Program-made: the position numbers and the translations under genes
Shown: piece by piece, positions 36,075 to 45,332 of the stretch
Numbering within the stretch: the first letter of the stretch is position 1
How the letters are laid out: each line of letters starts with the position of its first letter
Source: Utricularia gibba
Lineage: Eukaryota; Streptophyta; Magnoliopsida; Lamiales; Lentibulariaceae
DNA: 64,000 bases
Direction: 5' to 3'
NCBI GenBank assembly: GCA_002189035.1
Contig: NEEC01000015.1
Span: 310,001-374,000, forward strand
Notes under the pieces: generated by a model
The model's database searches: none
What the model saw: only the letters and a program-made list of their open reading frames with translations
Told to the model about the DNA's origin: nothing

Positions 36075-37976
36075 ATGGCTACCGATGGTTTCCGGACCCT
36101 GGACGAGAAGTTATTGGTGGAGTACATCAACGCCACTGCGGTTCTTGCAGCGAAATTGGGCGTCGGAGGCCATTCTGACGAGCTTGAGATCAAGGAAATC
36201 GGCGACGGGAATCTCAACTTCGTCTACATCGTTAAAGGACCCACAAGCTCCCTTGTTATCAAACAGGTTTGGAATTTAACTCCTCCTTCTGAGCGATAGT
36301 GTTCTTCACTTTACAGTTTTTAACATTTACTGTTAACCTAGTCGTACTCTGTTTTGATGATTGCTCGCCGAAGTAGTGTTCTTTTTATCCGATTCAATGA
36401 ATTGATCTTTTCAGGCTGTTCCTTATGTTCGCTGCATAGGCGAGTCATGGCCGATGACGAAGGAGCGTGCCTATTTTGAGACCGAAACTTTGCTTGAACA
36501 CGGCCGGTTGTGCCCAGATCATGTACCGGAAGTTTACCATTTTGACAGGAAACTGTGCGTCATCGCAATGCGCTATATAGAGCCACCACATATAATCCTT
36601 AGAAAAGGATTGATCCGAGGGGTTGAATATCCATTACTTGCAGAGCATATCTCGGACTACTTGGCCAGAACACTCTTCTACACTTCTCTGCTGTATTTGA
36701 ACACTGCTGATCATAAAGCTGCCGGTAAAATGAAATCCTACCTGAGTTAGAGTGAAAGTGTGTGCTTCTTTTAAATGCATCTCATTTGCTTGATCTCTTT
36801 ATTTCTTGCAGTTGCAAAATACTGTGCGAATGTGGAATTATGCAGACTTACTGAGCAAGTTGTGTTTTCTGACCCTTACAAAGTTTCCCAATACAACAGA
36901 TGGACATCACCTTACCTCGATGATGATGCGAAGTCCGTTCGGGAAGATCACATTTTGAAGCTTGAAGTCGCAGAACTTAAGTCCAAGTAAAGTGTCACTG
37001 CCCCTCATGCCTTTTATCCCTTTCTTCTTCTGCCATGTTGAATATATCCTTGATTTGTGCTGTTTTTGTTGCGCTCTGAGGAGTCTTTTGTAAAGGGGTG
37101 ATCGCGATTGTTGCAGCATTGAAATTGCGTGTTGGTTATACAGGTTTTGTGAGAAAGCCCAAGCACTTATACATGGCGACTTTCATACCGGATCAGTGAT
37201 GGTCACGGTTGATTCTACACAAGTGATAGATCCTGAGTTCTCTTTCTACGGACCGATGGGGTTCGACATTGGAGCTTTTCTGGGGAACCTTATCTTAGCC
37301 TACTTCTCCCAAGATGGCCATTCGGAAAAAGGAAATGACCGTGAGGTATTCATTTGTACTATGACAGTGTGTTTCTATCTTCTTTGGTTATCTGCCTGTT
37401 CAAAGACCTTTTGTTAACAAAAGATTGCAGAAGTAGGAGTTAATGCATGTACATTGCTATTTACTGAAGCACTGTTTCCTTAAATTTCAAAACTGTGTAG
37501 CTTTACAAAGAATGGATTCTGAACACAATATCAGATACATGGAACCTCTTCCATAAAAAGTTCACAGCGATCTGGGATAAACATAGTGATGGCCCTGGTG
37601 AGGCCTATCTTCCAGAAATTTATGATGATCCACAACTCCGGTCCCTGGTAAAGCAAAGGTACATGGAGGATCTTTTGCATGACAGTTTGGGTTTTGGTGC
37701 AGCCAAAATGATAAGGTTTGCCCACTGCTCCTAGATTTCCCTTTGCTTGTGCTGCCAACTACCGAGGAGTGAACTCTTTTCTACCATGAGTTTTCTTTTG
37801 GTGTTGGCAGGAGAATCGTTGGTGTAGCCCACGTCGAAGATTTCGAGTCGATAGATGACATGAGCAAGCGGGCGGAATGTGAGCGCAAGGCATTGCGGTT
37901 TGCTGTAACTCTCCTCAAGAAGAGGAGGGAGTTCACAGACATAAAGGAAGTCATTTCTGGTATCAGATCTTCCTGA
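36075..37976 (+). CDS. MTK: 5-methylthioribose kinase
   Basis: Phosphorylates 5-methylthioribose with ATP in the Yang (methionine salvage) cycle, which recycles the methylthio group released during ethylene, nicotianamine and polyamine synthesis. Exons 36075-36266, 36415-36724, 36812-36986, 37144-37345, 37501-37715 and 37811-37976 sum to 1260 nt, 419 aa, the normal plant MTK size. Motifs: [13 protein letters not shown] (nucleotide loop), SLVIKQ (ATP-binding Lys), [13 protein letters not shown] (HGD, catalytic Asp), [17 protein letters not shown] (DPE metal site), and [15 protein letters not shown] near the C-terminus. Cytosolic; no targeting peptide is visible. Frame intact. Confidence 0.95.
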
Positions 37977-38372
37977 AGCCGTGATACCCCGTGCCGGCTG
38001 AGCGTGTGTGCTTTCCTTCAGTATTTAGAGTAATATCATTACTCAGTATTGCCTTGTAAGCTCAAATGCTATCAGGAGAATGAGAGTGAGCCAAAATGTA
38101 ATAACAGAATTTGCTTACAGCATCCTACAGACAGGAAGATGATTATCTTGGATGAGAAACTGAAGAAGATTTTCGAATAGAGTCCCCATTCCTCAAGTAA
38201 GCAGCGGCAGCTTTCAGGGGCTGTGGACAGAAAGAATGCCCTGTAACATGCTCGGATTCGTAACATGTTGTTTTGCATTCCTCAGTTTTGCTCATGTGAA
38301 TGTACGTATGCCATGTTTGAAAACTTGATCAGTAGGTATGAGTGATTACCAGTGATGTGGTGCGTGAAACTC
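37977..38372. other. Spacer between convergent MTK and SWS1 genes
   Basis: Probable 3' UTRs from both sides. No other feature. Confidence 0.5.
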
Positions 38373-39103
38373 TCAAAGCTGGTATAGGAGCAAGGCTAAT
38401 ACCTCATCGGAAACCACCATGCCGAGGCATCTCCCGGTCGAAGCAGCGAGTCGGGCGGCTAGCTGATGCTTGCACTGTGATCAATGTGACAGATGATGAA
38501 TCAGGTTACTGAATTGGGGTTCAAAAGCAGAAGCAACAAGCGGTGAGTGAGTTGCTCTGCTCACACACTGGTGTTCCCCTCTGTTCACAACATCGTAGAA
38601 GAATGAGTAGCAGCTACAAAAGTGCCGAGGGAAGCACAGATACTCCTCCTTCCTCCTTGATTCTCCCATAACCTTAAACAGTTCCAACAAGATCGACACT
38701 CAGCTACCGTTATGGTAGAACAAGCCGTTGATTAGATGAAACTGAACCTGGAAAATGGAGCGACCACTAGGATGACCGGAGATCTGCCTAACGCCTCTCT
38801 CGTCGACGATCTTGGCAGCCTTCTCGAAACTCCTCCCGAATATGAAATGCAAACTGAAAGCAGAAGCACCGTGAAATTGTCCTTTTAACCAGAATATGCG
38901 TAAACAACACAACACACTGAAACAACTCACATGGAGAGTTGGTCGTCGGTGACTGCCGCACAACCAAATCTCCGTCGTTAGCACAGATTTCATTAAAAGA
39001 AGAAGACGACCTGAAGACGAGAATAGGAAGGCAAACACGGACCTGACTGTGTGGCCTCGACTGCTTCCCAAACCGATTCCGCGACCAAAAGTGACCGATT
39101 CAT
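38373..39103 (-). CDS. SWS1: SWIM zinc-finger protein 7 homolog (SWS1)
   Basis: Small SWIM-domain protein of the Shu complex (ZSWIM7/SWS1), which promotes RAD51/DMC1-dependent homologous recombination. Exons on the - strand: 39043-39103, 38931-38952, 38748-38853, 38565-38672, 38373-38474; total 399 nt, 132 aa. The spliced protein starts MNRSLLVAESVWEAVE, continues TQSVTDDQLSILHFIFGRS, GVRQISGHPSGRSIF, and GESRRKEEYLCFP. The SWIM motif CxCxnCxH is complete: CSCYSFFYDVVNRGEHQ followed by CCKHQLAARLA across the last splice junction. Exon 2 is only 22 nt. No single open frame covers the gene; homology and splice phases together define it. MTK converges on it from the left. Confidence 0.88.
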
Positions 39104-39960
39104 CGCAATCCCCGCCACTGCACTTTTGTAGCTCCGAGGAGGAAGGAATAGAAAACCCTATTCGGAGGAGTAAGCAAAGTATTTTTCTCTTTTTAATGCT
39201 TTCCATATAATTTTAATTAAATTTAATAAATTATATTAATGAATTCAATCAGGAGAATCTAAAAAACATTAATTTAAATGATTAATAATTTTTTGAATAT
39301 TACATTTAAATTTCATTTTAATAATAATAATTATTATTATTATCCAATTTTTAGAAAAAAATAGTAGTTTATATCTTAATAAATTCTTTGTCATTGTGTT
39401 TGATTATCTCAAGAGATTGAAATTACATAATTGGTATTTCAAATATATAATATTTAAAATAACAAATAGAAAAAAAATATAATCATATTTTTATAAAAAT
39501 AAGTCTTTCCAAAACATTTTGTATTTTACTTTGTTTTTATTCCTCTTTTTCATGTAAAACTACTTGAAAAAAAATATAATTTATAAATAATCAATGGATA
39601 CGAATACAAGTAATTAATGTAATTTTTATTTAAAAAAATTACGGAAAAAATCAAACATATTATTTAAAATGTTTTCCTATTGAATATATTAATTTTCCAT
39701 TTATCATTTTTTATTAAAACATTTTCAATTATATCAATTTTATCCGAGTAAACATACCTTATGTTATGCTAACCATAGACGAAATCGAAGTCAAAAGATT
39801 GTTATTCCGTTTTCTCGTCACGATTCACGATCATCAAATTGACCCCATGGGGGAAGTGTTGCGAAACATCTGATGTATAACTTTTTTTTTATTTGTATAT
39901 AACGTTGTGTTATTTAAATGATATAGTTGACATAGGGGAGTAAGATACTGTTGACTGGTA
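39104..39960. other. AT-rich spacer
   Basis: From 39200 to 39760 more than three-quarters A/T by eye, no coding sequence or obvious repeat. Confidence 0.5.
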
Positions 39961-40385
39961 CTAGTAATAGTAGTAGTGGAGGGGCTTTTCCACGTCCACC
40001 ATGTCGCTGCCCCTGAGCCAGTAGGAGACATCCAGAGAAGCTGCATCCTTGGGGATGCTTTCCATCACCTCCTCCTGTCCCGCCGGGAAGTATATGCCGG
40101 AGACTGGATGCGGCCTCCAGCAGACCACCGCCTCCTCCCCTTCTCCGATCCCCTCGCCTCGCTCTTCCCCTTGTTCTCCCTGGCCAACTTGCTCATGCAG
40201 CGAGCACCCAGGGAAACTCCTCGCCTGCAAGACATAGCACACAACAGGAGACAGCCCATGAGACCCAAGTAAAAGGAAGGGAAGGGGAGAGGGGGGGGGG
40301 GGGTAGAGTACTCCGGGAACGCCTTCTGGATCAGCAACCGGCGGGTGTTGGTGATTGCTTGCATCACCATCAGACGGCTGCTCAT
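39961..40385 (-). CDS. LEA-like small protein with 1-bp frameshift
   Basis: Two exons, 40312-40385 and 39961-40224. Exon 1 encodes MSSRLMVMQAITNTRRLLIQ, a basic organelle-type presequence; exon 2 starts RGVSLGARCMSKLAREN, then after a frame break gives EEAVVCWRPHPVSGIYFP, KDAASLDVSYWLR and VEKP. The W-x-P-H-P-x-S/T-G-x-Y-x-P pattern recalls group 3-type late embryogenesis abundant proteins (LEA_3, and the At5g17165-like set), stress proteins often located in mitochondria. The break is at the C4 run 40137-40140; length is 338 nt as written and 339 nt (112 aa) with one base added. Family assignment is from memory of short motifs and is only moderately secure. Confidence 0.55.
40291..40303 (+). 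repeat. G13 homopolymer in LEA-like intron
   Basis: Thirteen consecutive G (C on the sense strand), lying just after the donor site of the single intron, which is 87 bp long. Confidence 0.9.
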
Positions 40386-41313
40386 GGCCTTGTTTACAAG
40401 ATCACACTCACTAATCTGCGTCTACATATATAGCCGTTGCTTTAGTTGAAGCTGGAATAAGTTCTCTTCATGACCCTTCAGAAGTTTCTGTATTCCGAAT
40501 CCCATTACGGAAAAGGAGTCTGTGTTGTCCTCCCAAGTACACTGTATGAAGCACAGTATCTTACATCATGTCGATGCCTGAAATATTTGTTCGTTTTTAA
40601 TGTTGCATATTCCTCCATCGTGGATCCTTTTTTCATGAAACTGTATAGACACATTATGTAATAAAAAGGTTAAGCTAACTGCCCGAGTTCAGATGGTTGG
40701 ACTCGCGTGTGGATGAGTACAACCCACGTACTTGCTTTTCCTTGGAAAAGTTAAAATTTTATGCCCCACAGTATTAGATGCTTGATGTGTTCTTGAAATT
40801 GTGGAAGTTCCCATCAGTTTGTGTGATCAGCCAATCAGCGAAGAGATTAGTGAGATTAGAGCCCCGTATCAGTAGTTAATCTCCATCTCCTCAGATGCAT
40901 CGGCTAATGAAACACCTGTATACAGCTGATAGCTTCTGTTGCTTTTGTGTGATTTTCTTGCAGGGTTTACCCGCTTGTCTGAAAGTTGGTATGTTCACTG
41001 CGCTTGGGATGTATTGTTTTGCATGTGAGAAGAGATCGAACATTTCAGACAAAAGCTCAGGACATTTTGCTGCAATAAATAACACAGGGACCAGAAAGAT
41101 ACAACAACAATGGCTTTATTCCAGAATCCAGGGAAAATATTAATGCACAGGGGAGATGATAGCCTCACACTCTTAGTAACTATCACAATTTGTACTGAAT
41201 CAAATGGGGGGCACTCTTGAAACTCATGCTTCCAATACTCTGTCAACTACACGTGAGAGGTTGTTAGGGGAGACGAATTCGACCTTATCCATGGCCGGAA
41301 AATGTCACTTGGG
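40386..41313. other. Spacer, 0.9 kb
   Basis: No supported gene. Promoter of the LEA-like gene (left) and 3' UTR of the ADA1-like gene (right). Confidence 0.5.
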
Positions 41314-42357
41314 TCACTGAAATGAGTGGTGACTGATCTTCTCAAGATGTGTAGGCCAATTTTCCCCAAGAACAAAGGGGTTCATCTCCATGGCGACTTG
41401 AAAGTCAAGCATACTCATGTGATTCGGCCGTGTTTGATGAATTCCTGGTAAGCATTCATGGGATTGAGGAATCATTTGGCCATTCTGTTGCCTCAAGAAG
41501 GACTGCTTATCCCTTTGATGCGATCCACGAACAGTAAGGTGACTTTCAGCTTCGAGTATTCTCTTGAGGTAAACATCAAGTCCCTTGTTTAAAGCATTTG
41601 CAGCATCAAGGGAAATGGAAACTCCATCAGATGCAAGCTTTGCCTCCAAACGACGCATCAGAGATGTTGTATCAGGCAACACACCGCTGCTTTGACAGGT
41701 CTCTGTGGCACTCCGACTGGATTCAGCAGACAGAGGTGTTTTAGGATGCCAAAATGACTTAACAGACACTCCATATGGAGCAGTGATGGATCTCCATTCA
41801 CTTGGGATTTCCGTAAACTGTTCAACTTCTTCGCCTTCTTCACCTCTTGGAGGCTTGCTGCAACTAGAATGCAATTCAGCACCACTTTGTTCTTGAATTC
41901 TTGAAACGGTTTCTTCACAAGTAAAACTTGGGCTCTTTCCAAGCGGTCCAAGAGGGCTTGGCCGATCACGGAACTTACGATCCCGGTTAACTGGTGATCG
42001 GCACTTTCGTGGAGATGGGGGCAACCCATCCCCATAGAGAGATTGAAAGCAACTCTTTTGGTAACCATTGACAACTCTGACTCCAAGGCCTTCGACCTTG
42101 CTAGCTTTCTGAGGCGGGATTCTAGCTTGACATGAATTATAAACAATGGCACGAATGAGACGATTATGGAGAGGGATATGCTCCCTCCCCAGCGTCTGTA
42201 AACAGCTCTTGTCCAAGTCGGCCTTGCTAAGCTGATATCCCAAAAACCTCTTTAGCTGCTCGAAGTACTTTTCAGCTCTTTGGCACCCAATCTTTTGGAA
42301 TATAAGATCTTTCAGCTCCTGTGTGTCAATTCGGGTAAAATCACGAGTGGCCACCAT
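41314..42357 (-). CDS. SAGA complex ADA1/TADA1-type subunit
   Basis: Plant homolog of yeast Hfi1/Ada1 and human TADA1, a core structural subunit of the SAGA histone acetyltransferase coactivator. One coding exon, 347 aa from the ATG at 42357; the upstream ATG at 42465 lies in probable leader sequence. The N-terminus TRIDTQELKDLIFQKIGCQR and EKYFEQLKRFLGYQLSK is the conserved SAGA-Tad1 helical region, followed by LGREHIPLHNRLIRAI. The C-terminal half has TTSLMRRLEAKLASDGVSIS, SLDAANALNKGLDVYLKRI and DFQVAMEMNPFVLGENW, the histone-fold-like part that pairs with TAF12. The region between 42480 and 43000 probably carries 5' UTR exons. Frame intact. Confidence 0.82.
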   Translation of the reverse strand: MVATRDFTRIDTQELKDLIFQKIGCQRAEKYFEQLKRFLGYQLSKADLDKSCLQTLGREHIPLHNRLIRAIVYNSCQARIPPQKASKVEGLGVRVVNGYQKSCFQSLYGDGLPPSPRKCRSPVNRDRKFRDRPSPLGPLGKSPSFTCEETVSRIQEQSGAELHSSCSKPPRGEEGEEVEQFTEIPSEWRSITAPYGVSVKSFWHPKTPLSAESSRSATETCQSSGVLPDTTSLMRRLEAKLASDGVSISLDAANALNKGLDVYLKRILEAESHLTVRGSHQRDKQSFLRQQNGQMIPQSHECLPGIHQTRPNHMSMLDFQVAMEMNPFVLGENWPTHLEKISHHSFQ

Positions 42358-43279
42358 TCCGGCTTGATCTCCAGGAAACAGATAAAAAAATATATACACG
42401 CGCGTTACTATGTACAGTTCATCATGTCCTTCAGCAACTGCACAGTTCAATATGGCACCATCCACATCAGGATCTAGAGATCAGATCAGGAAAAAGATTC
42501 AATTTTCAAAGCAACTCAAAACTTCCCAAACGGCCCTGCAATCAGAAACCCTAAGATGAAACCGCATTCAACTTCCGAACTAATGGCAAAGAAACAGAGT
42601 AAAAATACAAGCTTTCAAGAAATTTGCCCCAATCAGCAGCAGGAAACCCATTTCACATTAGTAAGGAATCGCGTCAGAAATCAAGCACATTACTGAACCA
42701 CTCAAGATGAACTCCGATCGCCAAGGACAAAACCAGTTACCCCGAAAAACTCAATCGGAGAACTCAATCAAAATTGACCTGATTTTGAAGACGACGAACG
42801 CGCGTCTACTTCCCCCCTTCTTTCCCAAGTAGCGGCGGCTGATCAACCAACACCCACGGCAAGTTGGCTAATCTTTCAGGTTCCAGCAAACAAACCTGAT
42901 TGCAGAATCTAATTCGTGACACAAAAACCTAAGTCGAATCTTCCCCCAATCCCAGGGTTTGTCCACCACAACCCCAGCTTCGGTGCCCAGTTCACACGTG
43001 CGAATTTCAGGGTAATATTCTTGCATTTATCTTTTCTTTCTAAAACTTATTATCCGTATAATTTTTTTTAATGCAAAAACCTTACAAATAAAAATACAAG
43101 ATATTTAACTTTTTCTTTAAATTGTATTTTTTTTTTTTTTGCATTTCTAATTGTAGCATAATTTTTTACTATTTTAATGTTTGGCGCCGAAAATAGAAAA
43201 TGCCTAAAATTGAATGCTTTCTCTAATTTGGATCGAACCAACTTAATATGTCCTAAAAAAACACAAGAAATAAATAGAA
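42358..43279. other. Spacer between ADA1-like and zinc-finger genes
   Basis: 5' UTR with probable UTR intron(s) of the ADA1-like gene on the left, AT-rich 3' flank of the zinc-finger gene on the right, including a T14-T16 tract near 43125. Confidence 0.45.
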
Positions 43280-43707
43280 TCAGCCAAGGCTAATCTTGAG
43301 TTCAAGGTCAGGGGTCGGCGCCAGGTTAAGGTCAAAATCCTTGCCGACGGCGCCGCCGGAGTAGCTACCATCGCCGCTATACGAAACGGTGCTCGTCCCG
43401 CTGCCGTCGCTGCTCACCTTTCCGCCCACCGCGCGGTCGTAATGCTTCCGTTTGTGGCCGCCCAGCGCCTGACCCGTAGGAAAATCCTTGTGACATATAG
43501 AGCACTCGTGACCACGGCGGCTCTTCCCGGCCGGGTCCACCCCCACGGCGCTCTTCTTCCTGTTGCTGTGACACGTCTTGTGCCCCCCAGCGCCTGATAC
43601 GTCGGAAAGCTCCTACCGCAGACGCCGCACCTGTACTTCTGATCGTCGTAGACGTCGTTCCCGGTTTGGGACGCCCACCACTCCGCCGCCGCTGCGTCGA
43701 CCGCCAT
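43280..43707 (-). CDS. C1-2i C2H2 zinc-finger EAR repressor (ZAT type), 1-bp frameshift
   Basis: Two-finger plant repressor of the ZAT/AZF group, typically induced by abiotic stress. Both fingers have the plant QALGGH signature: YRCGVCGRSFPTYQALGGH and HECSICHKDFPTGQALGGHK. The C-terminal FDLNLAPTPDLELKISLG contains the EAR motif DLNL, which recruits TOPLESS-type corepressors. The protein is short (142 aa) and I do not see the usual N-terminal B-box or L-box. The frame breaks in finger 1 at the C6 run 43583-43588; 428 nt are present and 429 nt would be in frame, giving HKTCHSNRKKSAVGVD between the fingers. Upstream DNA carries five CACGTG boxes. Start chosen at 43707 (MAVDAAAAEWW), followed directly by the first finger. 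Confidence 0.85.
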
Positions 43708-44347
43708 AGATAGGGATTCAGGTACCGGGGAGGATTGCCCCAAGTGATTATAAATACTATGAAGTGTGTGACAGAGTGCCACGACTGCCACCCAAATCAT
43801 GACTCCGAGGATTTTGTGTGATGGCAATAGAGACTTTGGGAGATACGGGCTGGATGCCGTGGGCTGTGATCCTCTGCCACGTGACCCATGGGACCTGGAA
43901 GCGACAGCCGTTGGATCCAAAAGAAAGGGCTTCCTACCCAAACACGTCGCCTTGGGGGTAATATGATCACGTGTTTATGATTTAAAGCAAGGGAGATTAG
44001 AGATTAGCCTTAAATGCATGTGATCTGGATATACGCCACGTGGGCAATGATTGCTCATCCAGTGTTGAAATCTCTCTCTAGAACTATGCTTACATGTCGG
44101 ACTCTGGTACGAAAAAGTAAGGACACGTGTTGCGCGTGCGCGTGTGGATTTACTGTTTAGTCCCTGACAGGTGGAAGAGTTAGCGAGGGGACACGTGTCA
44201 GCATGTGCCGTGGAGCAGGCAGAGGTAGAGGTAGAGGTAGAGGAAGACCCTGATTTTGCCTTCCTTGCTTTTAGATGCCCGAATTGTGTATCTGGGAATG
44301 CCGGTAATGAAGATTTTTAATTTTGGTTGTTTCTCTTGTTCCTGTAG
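43708..44347. promoter_or_regulatory. Zinc-finger gene promoter with five G-boxes
   Basis: CACGTG occurs at 43878-43883, 43968-43973, 44037-44042, 44124-44129 and 44192-44197. Flanks vary (GCCACGTGAC, CCACGTGG, ACACGTGT twice), matching G-box/ABRE cores bound by bZIP (ABF) and bHLH factors. They lie 170-490 bp upstream of the zinc-finger start codon and suggest abscisic-acid or light/stress control. A short AGAGGT hexamer repeat is at 44221-44244. Confidence 0.65.
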
Positions 44348-44575
44348 ATTGAGCCTGCTGTGACTGAGCCTCTTGTTGCTCAGTTTCTGTGGATGGAACC
44401 AAAGAATCTGTACATCATCTCATCCGGCACGCAGGTAACAAGCCTCACGTCATTACAATGGGATCAGCATGTTTTGGACCATCGTTTTCATACGCTCTCT
44501 TAGAATGAGGATGAGGATGTTGGATCTGAAACTGAGGCTTATGCCATTGCAGACATGGTCTCCGCAAGTTCCTGA
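44348..44575 (+). pseudogene. Orphan two-exon C-terminal fragment
   Basis: Two segments with good splice signals, 44348-44434 (…SSGTQ|gtaaca) and 44504-44575, join in phase to give 52 residues including FLWMEPKNLYIISSGTQ and NEDEDVGSETEAYAIADM, then TGA. No upstream coding exons are visible. I do not recognise the family. It may be the 3' remnant of a duplicated gene or a chance arrangement. Confidence 0.3.
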
Positions 44576-45332
44576 TCACATGTTTTTCTTATCTTCACCA
44601 TATAATCCCTCCCTGTCATCGAACAAGGTAGCTGACAGCATGCCAGTTGAAGTCCTATTTGCTGAGATAAATCATGCCCTTTTGATGGTTAATGCCTGAG
44701 TTTGCAAAGCGGAGGATTATAAGGTGAACTGTGGAATGGGATACGGCCAAGCGGCTATGCTTCTGTCTCCTGGAGCTAGAGGCCATGGTGGAGTCCAGCC
44801 AACTCATCCAGTAAGATCCAAAGCATATTCTCAACCCACTTCTTCTTGCTACTGTGGAATCATACTTGGCTTGATCTGATTGATCCCTTGTTTATGTGAA
44901 ATTCATTTTGAAAAATGACATCATTGCATGGTGTTTTAGTTTCTTGGTAACATTTGTTTTAGGTCTGTTTCTTTTTCAGGTTGACGACAGATCAAAAGAC
45001 CATATCCATGGAAAATAACAAGTTCTGTTCTATAGAACCGCACAGTGTGTGGTCTGCGCAGTAAGGTTGAGGCAAGGAATAGCTCATTGTGCATGATCTT
45101 TTGACAGGATAATGATCGGAATGACGATGGGGATCACTTTTTATTGCTATCAGTGTACAAAGGCTGCAGATGCAAAATAACAACATTCACAATGAACAGG
45201 ATTCTTCAACTAAGCCGGGTTTACATGCTTGAGTTCAGTACAGATGTAGTTTGAAAGACCAAACACCACAGAGCAAAGAAAAGTTCTTCAGCATCTGGTG
45301 AAGACCCAGCGTGGAGGAGGAGAGCTCTTTCC
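44576..45332. other. Spacer
   Basis: No supported gene; probable VSR 3' UTR on the right. Confidence 0.4.

Noticed and set aside
44221-44255. RG-repeat coding possibility resembling an Sm-protein tail
   Set aside because: Only a short hexanucleotide repeat followed at once by a stop; no Sm domain nearby.
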